Shown: piece after piece, positions 19,018 to 26,701 of the stretch
How the letters are laid out: each line of letters begins with the position of its first letter
Position numbering within the stretch: the first letter of the stretch is position 1
NCBI GenBank assembly: GCA_944337235.1
Contig: CALVLK010000010.1
Span: 1-48,521, forward strand
Origin: an uncultured Clostridia bacterium
Lineage (GTDB): Bacteria > Bacillota > Clostridia > Christensenellales > Borkfalkiaceae
DNA: 48,521 nt
Direction: 5' to 3'
Notes under the pieces: generated by a model
Told to the model about the DNA's origin: nothing
What the model saw: only the letters and a program-made list of their open reading frames with translations
The model's database searches: none
Program-made: the position numbers and the translations under genes

Positions 19018-19814
19018 GTGCGGTCCTCCTTTTTCTTGCCGTCCACAAGATTCGCAATGAGCACAACGGCGAGAATGATGACAAAGATGATGGTGGTCAG
19101 CGCCCAGAAGGAGGCGAGCGTCTCCGCCGTATGCGCATTGCCCTTGGTGGTGGCGTTGTAGACATAGGTGGAGATGGTATTGAAGCCGGAGGGCTTGCAG
19201 TAGCTCGTCACGATGTAATCGTCAAGCGAGAGGGTAATGGCGAGCATGAAGCCGGAGATGACGCCGGGGATGATCTGCGGCAGGACGACCTTGAAGAGCG
19301 CCTTGGTGGGGCTTGCGCCCAGATCCAGCGCCGCCTCGTACAGGCTGTTATCCATCTGCTTGAGTTTGGGCGTGACCGAGAGGACGACGAAGGGAGTGCA
19401 GATGATCATGTGCCCGATGAGCAGGGTGAAATAGGATTTTTCCAGCCCCACGGTGACAAAGGCGATGGCGAGCGCGAGCGCCGTGACGATCTCCGCATTG
19501 ATGACGGGGATCTGCGATGCGCCGTACATGATCGTCCTGGTGCGCTTTTTGCTGTAATAGAAGCCGAGCGCGCCCGCGGTCCCGAGTACGGTGGAGAGCG
19601 CCGCCGCCAGCAGGGCAAGCCCCACGGTGTTGCCGATCATCTCTAAAATGACGGGGTCGCCGAACAGCTTTGCATAGTGTTCCAGAGAGAACGCGCCCCA
19701 TGTGCCGATGAGGTCGACCTCGTTGAAGCTGTACACGGCAAGCAGCAGGATGGGGGCATAGAGCAGCAGAAGGATGAGGCCGACATATGTCGCTTTGATG
19801 CACTTTTTGATCAT
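19014..19814 (-). CDS. potC: Spermidine/putrescine ABC transporter permease PotC
   Basis: One of two inner-membrane permeases of the polyamine importer. The 266 residues contain six hydrophobic segments and the EAA loop that contacts the ATPase (YEAALDLGASPTKALFKVVLPQIIPG). The N-terminus (LILLLLYAPILLLAVYSFNE) is typical for PotC. ATGA overlaps link it to potB before it and potD after it, so the transporter subunits are translationally coupled. Confidence 0.95.
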   Translation of the reverse strand: MIKKCIKATYVGLILLLLYAPILLLAVYSFNEVDLIGTWGAFSLEHYAKLFGDPVILEMIGNTVGLALLAAALSTVLGTAGALGFYYSKKRTRTIMYGASQIPVINAEIVTALALAIAFVTVGLEKSYFTLLIGHMIICTPFVVLSVTPKLKQMDNSLYEAALDLGASPTKALFKVVLPQIIPGVISGFMLAITLSLDDYIVTSYCKPSGFNTISTYVYNATTKGNAHTAETLASFWALTTIIFVIILAVVLIANLVDGKKKEDRT

Positions 19815-20602
19815 ATCGTTGCACCTCTCGTATTATTTTCCGAGCGGAATCCGCCCGAGAGCGCCGTTGTCGCAAAGACGATGACAAGCAGGATGAGCGC
19901 AATCATCGAGCCCATATGCCAGTCGGTGCCGAAGTACGTCTCGATGAATTTGCCGATGATGGTGATCTTGGAGTTGCCCAACATATCCGATACGACATAG
20001 TTGGTCATGGAGGGGAGGAACACCATCGTGATCCCGCTGAGCACGCCGGGCATGGAGAGGGGCACGGTCACGCGCGTAAAGGTGACAAAGGGGTTCCCGC
20101 CCAGATCGGCGCTCGCCTCGAGCAGGCTGTTGTCGATCTTGATCATGGTCGTGTACAGGGGCAGGATCATGAAGGGGAGGAAGTCGTACACCATGCCGAG
20201 CACGGTGTTGAAGTAGTTGGTCTCGCCGAGGAGACCGATCCAGTTGAGCAGCTCGCGGATGGCGTTCACGCGCAGCACGAAGTTGATCCACATGGGCGTG
20301 ACAAAGAGCAATAGCAGCACATATTTCTTCTTCATCTTGCTCCGCGCCAGAATGTAGGCGACGGGGTAGGCGATGAGCAGGGTAAAACAGGTCGTCAGAA
20401 GCGCTATGACAAGCGAATAGACGATGGTGGAAAGCTTTGTCGGGTCGGAGAAGAACTCGATAAAGTTTTCAAAGGAGAAGCGCATGTTCTGATCGGTGAA
20501 GGCGTACACCACGATGATCAGCATGGGAATGATGACAAAGCAGATCAGAAAGACGGCATAGGGTATGCCCAGCGTCTTTCTTGAAATTCTCGGGATCTTC
20601 AT
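19811..20602 (-). CDS. potB: Spermidine/putrescine ABC transporter permease PotB
   Basis: The partner permease of PotC, 263 residues. It begins [20 protein letters not shown] and carries the EAA loop [20 protein letters not shown] followed by [10 protein letters not shown]. The start at 20602 overlaps the potA stop as ATGA; the open frame continues upstream to 20686, but that stretch lies within potA and is not PotB-like. The end overlaps potC by 4 nt. Confidence 0.95.
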   Translation of the reverse strand: MKIPRISRKTLGIPYAVFLICFVIIPMLIIVVYAFTDQNMRFSFENFIEFFSDPTKLSTIVYSLVIALLTTCFTLLIAYPVAYILARSKMKKKYVLLLLFVTPMWINFVLRVNAIRELLNWIGLLGETNYFNTVLGMVYDFLPFMILPLYTTMIKIDNSLLEASADLGGNPFVTFTRVTVPLSMPGVLSGITMVFLPSMTNYVVSDMLGNSKITIIGKFIETYFGTDWHMGSMIALILLVIVFATTALSGGFRSENNTRGATI

Positions 20603-22104
20603 GATTTTGCCTCCTCCGTGCGCTTGAGCGTGAGTTTGATCTTTTCGGGCGGGATGATGACGGAGACGTAGTCGTTCTCGTTCCACAGATCGGGCGTGGC
20701 AAAGACGAAGTCCTCCTCTTCCTCCTCGGTGCGCACGATCAGGCGGTAGTGGTCGCCCTTATAGATGATGGAGATGATATGCCCCGTTGTGCCGCCCGCT
20801 TCGGCGTCGTCGCTGATGGTGATGTCGTTCATGCCGACCTCCACGGTGACTTCGGCGCCCGTAGGGTCGATGACCTCGCCCGTCTGGGTGACGAGATCGC
20901 CCTCCTCGTTGAGGCGGCTGCCGGGGTAGAGCTGCGTGACGTCGCACGCAAATTCGCCGTCGGCAAATTCCACCGTGTTGCGCTTGGTGATGACGCCGTC
21001 GAAGATGTTTGAAGTATATTTGGGCTTCATCAGGTGGATGCCGTCGGGATCGATATTCATGCCGATCTCTTCGCCCACGGCGCGGCTCTGCGTGCTCTGA
21101 ATGACCATTTCAAACTTGCCCACCTGCACGGTGATCTCGTAATGGATGCCCTTGAACACGACGGAGATGACCTTGCCCCGGAGCATGCCCTCTTCGGGAG
21201 CGCACATATGTACGTCCTCGGGACGGACGACCACGTCGACAAGTTCGTTCTTTTCAAAGCTGTCTACGCATTGGAAGGTCTTGCCGCAGAAGCGGACCTC
21301 TCTCTCCCCCGTCACCGTGCCGTTGAAGAGGTTGCTCTCGCCGATGAAGTCGGCAACGAAGGTGTTGGAAGGCTCGTTGTAGATGTCGGTGGGGGTGCCG
21401 ATCTGCTGCACGACGCCGTCTGCCATGACCACGATGGTGTCGGACATGGTAAGCGCCTCCTCCTGGTCGTGCGTGACGTAGATGAAGGTGATGCCAAGGC
21501 GCTTGTGCATGGCCTTGAGTTCGATCTGCATCTCCTTGCGCATCTTTAAGTCGAGCGCGCCGAGCGGCTCGTCAAGGAGCAGGATCTCCGGTTCGTTGAC
21601 GATGGCGCGCGCAATGGCGACGCGCTGCTGCTGCCCGCCCGAGAGGGTAGAGATGGAGCGCTTTTCAAACCCCTCCAGATCGACGAGCGCAAGCGCCTTC
21701 CTGACCTTTTCGGAGATCTCCTTTTTGGTGAGCTTCTCCTTTTTGGTGTAGCGATCGCCGCTGTCGTTTTCGTAGGTGTTGATCACCTTCTTGCAGCGCA
21801 GCCCGAAGGCGATGTTTTCAAACACGTTCAGGTGCGGAAAGAGGGCGTACCGCTGAAACACGGTATTGACGGGCCGCTTGTTGGGGGGCAGGGAAGAAAT
21901 GTCCTTGCCGTTGAGCAGGATCTGGCCGCTTGTGGGCAGGTCGAATCCTGCGATCATGCGCAGCGTCGTCGTCTTGCCGCAGCCCGAGGGGCCGAGAAAG
22001 GTGATGAATTCACCTTTGTTGACGTAGAAGCTGACGTTGTCGATGACGAGCGTGTCGTCATAGTACTTGGTGACGTTCTTGAGTTCGATGATGTGTTCGG
22101 ACAT
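20599..22104 (-). CDS. potA: Spermidine/putrescine ABC transporter ATPase PotA, with extended C-terminus
   Basis: The ATP-hydrolysing subunit. Walker A is [16 protein letters not shown], the Q-loop [13 protein letters not shown], the signature [15 protein letters not shown], Walker [13 protein letters not shown] and the switch [14 protein letters not shown]. Two features differ from usual PotA (~350-370 residues): a charged insertion of ~15 residues after AFGLRCKK ([17 protein letters not shown]), and a C-terminus that brings the length to 501. After a first TOBE-type domain ([24 protein letters not shown]) a second similar unit follows ([36 protein letters not shown]), so the regulatory domain looks duplicated. 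AAGGAG lies 8 nt before the ATG. First transporter gene after the regulator. Confidence 0.95.
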   Translation of the reverse strand: MSEHIIELKNVTKYYDDTLVIDNVSFYVNKGEFITFLGPSGCGKTTTLRMIAGFDLPTSGQILLNGKDISSLPPNKRPVNTVFQRYALFPHLNVFENIAFGLRCKKVINTYENDSGDRYTKKEKLTKKEISEKVRKALALVDLEGFEKRSISTLSGGQQQRVAIARAIVNEPEILLLDEPLGALDLKMRKEMQIELKAMHKRLGITFIYVTHDQEEALTMSDTIVVMADGVVQQIGTPTDIYNEPSNTFVADFIGESNLFNGTVTGEREVRFCGKTFQCVDSFEKNELVDVVVRPEDVHMCAPEEGMLRGKVISVVFKGIHYEITVQVGKFEMVIQSTQSRAVGEEIGMNIDPDGIHLMKPKYTSNIFDGVITKRNTVEFADGEFACDVTQLYPGSRLNEEGDLVTQTGEVIDPTGAEVTVEVGMNDITISDDAEAGGTTGHIISIIYKGDHYRLIVRTEEEEEDFVFATPDLWNENDYVSVIIPPEKIKLTLKRTEEAKS

Positions 22105-22148
22105 TTCAGATTCTCCTTATAACATACAAGCGGCATGCGCCGTCCTTG

Positions 22149-22682
22149 TCAGAAATTGGGGGGCGTGCTGATCCAGAGAAAGCGCGCCCTGGTCTTGCCG
22201 CGGTTGACGATGTAGTGCTCGCGGTCGGCACGGTAATAGAAGCTCTCACCCTTCTTGGCGGGGTACTGTTTTTCCGCCGTGACGACGGCGATGCGCCCCT
22301 CGAGCACATAGCCGAACTCCTCGCCCTCGTGCGGGAAGTCCACGCTGGTCGAGGCGCCCGCCTCCAGTTCGACGAGCACGGGCTCCATCATGTTCTTCTG
22401 CGCATTGGGGATGACCCAGTTCCAGATCATGCCGTCCGACTGCTTTTCGATGTACTCCGCCTGCGAAAAGACGATCTTCTCTTCGCTCTCCTCGCGGAAG
22501 AAGTGCCCCAGATCGCTCCCGAGGGCGTTCAGAATGTCGACGAGTGTGGCGATGGAGGGGCTCGTTACGTCGTTTTCCAGCTGCGAGATGTACCCCTTGG
22601 TCAGTTCGCAGCGATCCGCAAGCTCCTCCTGCGTAAGATTTTTTTGCAGCCGCATTTCGCGCAGTTTTGCGCCGATTTCCAT
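22149..22682 (-). CDS. XRE-family transcriptional regulator with C-terminal cupin domain (PuuR-like)
   Basis: A 177-residue regulator. Residues 1-60 form a helix-turn-helix (LREMRLQKNLTQEELADRCE, then TKGYISQLENDVTSPSIATL). Residues ~100-175 are a cupin (HEGEEFGYVLEGRIAV, then GESFYYRADREHYIVNRG) that likely binds a small ligand. Regulators of this make-up commonly control polyamine genes, and this one lies 44 nt upstream of potA on the same strand, so control of polyamine uptake is a good inference. Repeats in the upstream region (22709-22774) are the likely binding sites, which would also make it autoregulated. Confidence 0.93.
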   Translation of the reverse strand: MEIGAKLREMRLQKNLTQEELADRCELTKGYISQLENDVTSPSIATLVDILNALGSDLGHFFREESEEKIVFSQAEYIEKQSDGMIWNWVIPNAQKNMMEPVLVELEAGASTSVDFPHEGEEFGYVLEGRIAVVTAEKQYPAKKGESFYYRADREHYIVNRGKTRARFLWISTPPNF

Positions 22683-22708
22683 AAAATACCTCTCTTTCTG
22701 CCATTGCG

Positions 22709-22774
22709 GTTTAGTAAAAGTAAACTTTTAGTATGTTTTTGCGAAACCATTGTTATACTAAACCAAAAGTTTAA
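22709..22774 (-). promoter_or_regulatory. Upstream region of the xre-pot operon with paired inverted repeats
   Basis: GGTTTAGTA (22709-22717) is repeated inverted as TACTAAACC (22756-22764), and TAAACTTTT (22721-22729) as AAAAGTTTA (22766-22774). On the minus strand a TATAAC -10-like element lies between the two halves, but no -35 at 16-18 bp is convincing. The arrangement suggests two operator sites flanking the start of transcription, probably for the XRE/cupin protein. Confidence 0.55.
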
Positions 22775-22883
22775 TAATTGTAAACGAAAGACCGTGACAA
22801 GTATAGTATATCGCAAGGGGAATGTCAACTGAATCGACGCACTTTTTTGTAAAAAAACGGCGGAAAACGCATTTTTTTACAGC

Positions 22884-22911
22884 AAAAAAAGCCGGGTCGT
22901 CATGACCCGGC
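22884..22911 (-). terminator. Intrinsic terminator, minus strand
   Basis: GCCGGGTC (22891-22898) pairs with GACCCGGC (22904-22911), loop GTCAT; on the minus strand the stem is followed by seven T. It would stop transcripts from rpsT that pass the first terminator at 23007-23033, protecting the pot operon promoter. Confidence 0.75.
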
Positions 22912-22917
22912 AAAGCG

Positions 22918-22960
22918 GCGCCCCGCCGCCCGGAAGGGGAGGGCTGCGGGGCGCATTTTT
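22918..22960 (+). other. Long GC-rich hairpin with a plus-strand T tail
   Basis: GCGCCCCGC (22918-22926) pairs with GCGGGGCGC (22946-22954), with an inner GCCC/GGGC extension, followed by ATTTTT on the plus strand. It looks like a terminator for plus-strand transcription, but no plus-strand gene precedes it. The rest of the 22683-23059 gap holds only the operator region and two minus-strand terminators; no ORF is supported. Confidence 0.5.
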
Positions 22961-23006
22961 ATCATATAATATAGTCGCGCGCGAGCGCACATAAAATTTT
23001 GTAACG

Positions 23007-23033
23007 CAAAAAGGCGTCCGTTCAGGACGCCTT
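23007..23033 (-). terminator. rpsT terminator
   Basis: AAGGCGTCC (23011-23019) pairs with GGACGCCTT (23025-23033); on the minus strand it is followed by TTT beyond the stem. It lies 27 nt after the rpsT stop. Confidence 0.85.
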
Positions 23034-23059
23034 GAAAAGGTGATGCGATCGCCTTGCCA

Positions 23060-23326
23060 TCAGGCGGAAAGGGCGTTCAGGCGCTTTGCGAGCTTCGCCT
23101 TCTTGTTGCTGGCGTTGTTCTTGTGGAGGATGCCCTTCGAGCAGGCGGAGTCGATGGCGGAGACCGTCTCGGGATAAAGCTTTTCCGCCGCTTCCTTGTC
23201 GCCCGCGTTGACCGCCGCAAGGAACTTCTTGATCTGCGTCTTGAGCGCGGTCTTGATCGCCTTATTCTGCTGCGTCTTCTTCTCGGTTATGAGTACGCGT
23301 TTTTTTGCGGATTTGATGTTTGCCAC
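23060..23326 (-). CDS. rpsT: 30S ribosomal protein S20
   Basis: A primary 16S rRNA-binding protein of the small subunit. The 88 residues start MANIKSAKKRVLITEKK and carry the Lys-rich helices and conserved C-terminal HKNNASNKKAKLAKRLNAL of S20. Monocistronic: own promoter (23367-23395) and terminator (23007-23033). Confidence 0.98.
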   Translation of the reverse strand: MANIKSAKKRVLITEKKTQQNKAIKTALKTQIKKFLAAVNAGDKEAAEKLYPETVSAIDSACSKGILHKNNASNKKAKLAKRLNALSA

Positions 23327-23366
23327 GGTATATATTTCTCCTTCAAATGCATTTCAATACTTCGCC

Positions 23367-23395
23367 ATTTTATCATAAAATAGAATACTTGTAAA
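23367..23395 (-). promoter_or_regulatory. rpsT promoter
   Basis: On the minus strand TTTACA (23395-23390), 17-bp spacer, TAAAAT (23372-23367), about 40 bp before the rpsT ATG. Confidence 0.7.
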
Positions 23396-23460
23396 CTGTT
23401 TTCGCGCGGTTGGGCGAAAAATTTCCGAGAAGTTTGCCAAAAAAAGGGGAGGGACGGGAG

Positions 23461-24303
23461 ATGCAGCGGCACTGTATCGGCGTGTTTGACAGCGGCATGG
23501 GGGGACTGAGCGTGCTCGACGCCTGTCTGCGTGCGGCGCCCGGGCACAGATATCTCTATTACGGCGACAACCTGCACGCGCCCTATGGCGAGCGGGCGGA
23601 GGGGGAGGTGCGCGCCCTGGTGCGGCAGGGTGTACGCTCCCTTATGGCGGCGGGGGCGGAGGTCATCGTGCTCGCCTGCAACACGGCGACCGCACTCTGT
23701 GCGCAGGAGCTGCGCAGGGCGCTGCGCGTTCCCGTCATCGGTACAGAGCCGGACGTGCGCTCTGCCGCGCGCGTATGCCGGCATGCACTCGTGCTCGCCA
23801 CGCCGCATACGGCCAACAGTCCGCATCTGCGGCGCCTCATTTTGCGCGCCCCTTCGTGCCGGTTCGACGTCCTGCCGCTTGCCCGTCTTGCGGGGGAGAT
23901 TGAACGCTATGTCCGCGGCGGGGCGGCGCCCGATCTTTCCGTACTACCGCGCGGGGAGTACGACGGGGTCGTGCTCGGCTGTACGCACTACGCGCTGATC
24001 GCCCCCATGTTGCGGGATTATTTCCGGGTGCCGCTCTTCGACGGCGCCCCCAAAACGGCGGGGCGGCTTGCCCGTCTGCTGCCCCGCCTGCCCGTGCGCG
24101 GAGAGGGGAGATTTTTCGACGATTTTTTCAAAAAAACCAACACCGTTTTAGGGACGGATGACCACCTTTGCCCCATGTCAATATCGAACATATGTTTGCT
24201 ATATCATACTGAAATTAACACAAATTCTGAGATTATTTTTCTAAATTCGACAGGATTTATCAATAAATGCGCATACAAACAAATGTTTTTATCTTCCTTT
24301 TGA
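23461..24303 (+). CDS. murI: Glutamate racemase with atypical AT-rich C-terminal tail
   Basis: Converts L- to D-glutamate for peptidoglycan. Present: GVFDSGMGGLSVLDACL, YYGDNLHAPYG, the first catalytic cysteine in LACNTATA and the second in LGCTHYAL. The catalytic domain is complete by about residue 225 (GRFFDDFF). The last ~55 residues (from nt ~24130) are encoded by clearly AT-rich DNA and read TNTVLGTDDHLCPMSISNIC onward, unlike racemase C-termini; this may be read-through into former intergenic sequence. The start at 23461 has GGGAGGGACGGGAG upstream; the frame is open to 23410 but without racemase similarity. 280 residues. Transcribed toward the dcw cluster but separated from it by a strong promoter. 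Confidence 0.92.
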   Translation: MQRHCIGVFDSGMGGLSVLDACLRAAPGHRYLYYGDNLHAPYGERAEGEVRALVRQGVRSLMAAGAEVIVLACNTATALCAQELRRALRVPVIGTEPDVRSAARVCRHALVLATPHTANSPHLRRLILRAPSCRFDVLPLARLAGEIERYVRGGAAPDLSVLPRGEYDGVVLGCTHYALIAPMLRDYFRVPLFDGAPKTAGRLARLLPRLPVRGEGRFFDDFFKKTNTVLGTDDHLCPMSISNICLLYHTEINTNSEIIFLNSTGFINKCAYKQMFLSSF

Positions 24304-24338
24304 GCGATCTTAACGAAAATAAGCAAAAAAATTTTTGG

Positions 24339-24365
24339 AAAGTGGAAAAAAGTGGCCGCGAGTGG
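24339..24365 (+). promoter_or_regulatory. MraZ box: three AAGTGG-type repeats at 10-bp period
   Basis: AAAGTGG occurs at 24339-24345 and 24349-24355 and CGAGTGG at 24359-24365, exactly 10 bp apart and directly against the -35 box of the mraZ promoter. MraZ is known to bind tandem short direct repeats upstream of its own gene, so these are very likely its autoregulatory operator. Confidence 0.8.
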
Positions 24366-24394
24366 TTGACTTGCATTTTTTCTTATGGTATAAT
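24366..24394 (+). promoter_or_regulatory. Main promoter of the dcw cluster
   Basis: TTGACT (24366-24371), 17-bp spacer, TATAAT (24389-24394), 30 bp before the mraZ GTG. Near-consensus sigma-A promoter for the whole mraZ to ftsQ run. Confidence 0.9.
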
Positions 24395-24424
24395 GGACTC
24401 ATCTTAGCGGAGGGAGGGAAAAAG

Positions 24425-24841
24425 GTGAAGGCGCTTCTCGGCACATACGAGCATCAGCTCGACGCCAAAAACAGAATCCGTATCCCTGCCAAATTCCGCA
24501 AAGAGATGGGCGACGAGTTGTTCTTCATGCTCCGTCCCTCCGGCTGCATCGGGGTGTACAGCAGAGAGGGGATCGATCCCCTGCTTGAAAAGCTGAACAA
24601 CGTCACCACGAAGGAGGAGCTGGAGGCGGCGCGGATCATCTACCGGAGCATTCAGCCCGTCGAAGAGGACACGCAGGGCAGGATCGTGCTTTCCGCCTCG
24701 CTGCGTGCCGCCGCCAAGATCGAGCGCGACGTCGTCACGGTCGGTATGGGGCGCTATCTCGAGATCTGGCCGGCAGACAGGTGCGCCGATGAGGACGCCG
24801 CGGCGAGAGAAAATGCGTTCGCATTGCTCGGGGCATTCTGA
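24425..24841 (+). CDS. mraZ: Transcriptional regulator MraZ
   Basis: The ring-forming SpoVT-AbrB-like regulator of the division and cell wall cluster. The 138 residues start with the conserved LLGTYEHQLDAKNRIRIPAK and repeat the fold in the second half (QGRIVLSASLRAAAKI). The start is GTG at 24425, preceded by GGAGGGAGGG; the first in-frame ATG, at 24335, lies within the operator and promoter and cannot be used from that promoter. The ATG of rsmH shares its A with the mraZ stop. Probably binds the repeats at 24339-24365. Confidence 0.96.
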   Translation: MKALLGTYEHQLDAKNRIRIPAKFRKEMGDELFFMLRPSGCIGVYSREGIDPLLEKLNNVTTKEELEAARIIYRSIQPVEEDTQGRIVLSASLRAAAKIERDVVTVGMGRYLEIWPADRCADEDAAARENAFALLGAF

Positions 24842-25773
24842 TGGCGGAGTTTTACCACAGGCCCGTCATGCTCGACGAGGTGATTTCGGGCCTGAACATA
24901 CGCAGCGGCGGCGTCTATTACGACGCGACCGTGGGCGGGGGAGGTCACTCCTATGCCATTCTTGCACACGATCCGACGGTACGGCTGATCGGAACGGACA
25001 AGGATGACGAGGCACTCACCTATGCGGCGCAAAGGCTTTCGCCCTTTCAGGGAAGATTTCAACTGTATCAGTCGGATTATAAAAATTACGGTGAAGTACT
25101 CAGCCGGGCGGGTGCGGACAGATTGGACGGCGTGCTATTGGATTTTGGAATTTCCTCTCATCAGATCGATGACGAAACGAGAGGGTTTTCATACCTAAGA
25201 TCGTCCGCACCGCTCGATATGAGAATGGACCGCTCCTCCTCCTTCACCGCCGAGGCCGTCATAAACGAATACTCGGAAGAGAAACTCCTGCGCGTTCTGC
25301 GCGAGTATGGGGAAGAGCGCTTTGCTCCCCGCATCGCGCACATGATCGTGCAGGAGCGGCAAAAGGGGCGTATTACGACATCGGGGGAACTCGTGCGCAT
25401 CGTAGAGGCCTGTTATCCCGCGCGGCTGAGAACGCCCGCCTGCGCCAGGCAGACCTTTCAGGCGATCCGCATCGAGGTCAACGGCGAGCTTGTGGGGCTG
25501 CGCGAATGCGTGCGGGGGCTTACAAGAAGGCTGAACAAGGGCGGCAGGATCGCGATCCTCACCTTCCATTCGCTGGAGGACAGGATCGTGAAACAGACCT
25601 TTCAGGAACTGGCGACCGCCTGCACCTGTCCCAAATCCTTTCCCGTATGCGTATGCGGACACAAAAAGGAGATCGAACTCGTCAACAAAAAGCCGATCAC
25701 TGCGAGCGAGCAGGAACGGCAGGAGAATACGCGCAGCAAAAGCGCAAAGCTGCGGATCGCGGAAAAAATTTAG
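24841..25773 (+). CDS. rsmH: 16S rRNA (cytosine-1402-N4)-methyltransferase
   Basis: SAM-dependent methylation of C1402 in the ribosomal P site. The 310 residues contain HRPVMLDEVISGL, the SAM motif DATVGGGGHSYAIL, DGVLLDFGISSHQID, ERGF-like ETRGFSYL, PLDMRMD and LTFHSLEDRIVK. Overlaps mraZ by 1 nt (TGATG). Standard second gene of the dcw cluster. Confidence 0.98.
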   Translation: MAEFYHRPVMLDEVISGLNIRSGGVYYDATVGGGGHSYAILAHDPTVRLIGTDKDDEALTYAAQRLSPFQGRFQLYQSDYKNYGEVLSRAGADRLDGVLLDFGISSHQIDDETRGFSYLRSSAPLDMRMDRSSSFTAEAVINEYSEEKLLRVLREYGEERFAPRIAHMIVQERQKGRITTSGELVRIVEACYPARLRTPACARQTFQAIRIEVNGELVGLRECVRGLTRRLNKGGRIAILTFHSLEDRIVKQTFQELATACTCPKSFPVCVCGHKKEIELVNKKPITASEQERQENTRSKSAKLRIAEKI

Positions 25774-25817
25774 CATGATCGCGGCAACCAAAGAATAAAC
25801 TGTAAGGAGAGATACAA

Positions 25818-26690
25818 ATGGCGAACCCCGTTCTGGATAGAGATGCTCAGACGATCGATCCCGCGCGCACCGCTGCGGACCTGCAGGCGGAGAGCGAGCA
25901 CACAAGGGACATTCCTGGTAATTATCAAAGGTATTTCGGTTCAGAGGGGCAGAGCAGCTATGCGCCGGCAGCGCAGAGCAGCACCTATCTCGACGCGCCC
26001 GCCCGCCCCGCCGCCAACGACGGCATTCCTTCGGCGGCAAAGCGGCTTGCCGACTATGTGCCCGTGAAGGTGGGCATGAAGAAGGTACAGCGCATGGGCG
26101 ACATTCCCTCCTATCCGGAGCCCGCAGTCGTGGACTATGCGCCCGTGACCGAGGCGCCGGTGCGCGAGGAGACCAAAACGGAGACCAGGCGCCCGCAGCT
26201 GTTTGAAACGCTGTATTATAAGGACGGGCAGCTCATGGATACGGCCGCGCCCGCCTATGCGCCCGAAGTGATGCCTGAATACGCGCCCACCTATGCGCCT
26301 GCGCAGGCGCCTGCGCCCATGCAGACGCCCGTCTACGATCCTTCGATGATTCCTTCGGAGGAGGACGCAATGCCGAGCACGCGCACGATGGAGACGCTCC
26401 GTCAGCGGCACGAGCAGCAGGAGCAGACGGGGTTCTTCACCTCGCTGTCCGCCAAAACCAAGATCGCGCTCGCCGTGGTCGCATCCGTCATCGTGCTCAT
26501 GATCGCGCTCGTCTGCATCAATACGGTCATTCTCAGCTCGCTGCAGGCGGAGATCAGCTTCAAAGAGGCTGAGGTCCAGCAGCTGAGCGAAGAGGCGCAG
26601 CAGATCCGGGACGAGATCAGCGAGATCACCGATCCCGAGAACATCGCCGAATGGGCACAGCAGCAGGGGATGACGCGGGTCACCGACTGA
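25818..26690 (+). CDS. ftsL: FtsL-like septum protein with long disordered N-terminal extension
   Basis: A 290-residue single-pass protein between rsmH and ftsI, the position of ftsL. The C-terminal third looks like FtsL/DivIC: transmembrane helix ~216-239 (IALAVVASVIVLMIALVCIN) and a short extracellular coiled coil (LQAEISFKEAEVQQLSEEAQ) that ends with an NIAEWAQQQGM motif close to the FtsL 'A-x-x-x-G-M' end. In front is a ~210-residue cytoplasmic part rich in Ala, Pro, Tyr, Glu with repeated APxYAP-type units (PEYAPTYAPAQAPAPMQ), predicted disordered. Ordinary FtsL has a cytoplasmic tail of ~30-50 residues. Expected to join DivIC and FtsQ and to activate FtsW-FtsI. Identity rests on position and architecture rather than strong sequence match. 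Confidence 0.82.
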   Translation: MANPVLDRDAQTIDPARTAADLQAESEHTRDIPGNYQRYFGSEGQSSYAPAAQSSTYLDAPARPAANDGIPSAAKRLADYVPVKVGMKKVQRMGDIPSYPEPAVVDYAPVTEAPVREETKTETRRPQLFETLYYKDGQLMDTAAPAYAPEVMPEYAPTYAPAQAPAPMQTPVYDPSMIPSEEDAMPSTRTMETLRQRHEQQEQTGFFTSLSAKTKIALAVVASVIVLMIALVCINTVILSSLQAEISFKEAEVQQLSEEAQQIRDEISEITDPENIAEWAQQQGMTRVTD

Positions 26691-26701
26691 GAGCGGAGGA
26701 A

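Noticed and set aside
17698-19161. Plus-strand frame of 487 codons opposite potD
   Set aside because: Antisense to potD, which has clear family motifs; the product is Val/Gly/His-rich and meaningless.
24335-24424. Longer mraZ start at ATG 24335
   Set aside because: It would place the coding start inside the operator and promoter; the GTG at 24425 has a strong ribosome binding site and the conserved MraZ N-terminus.
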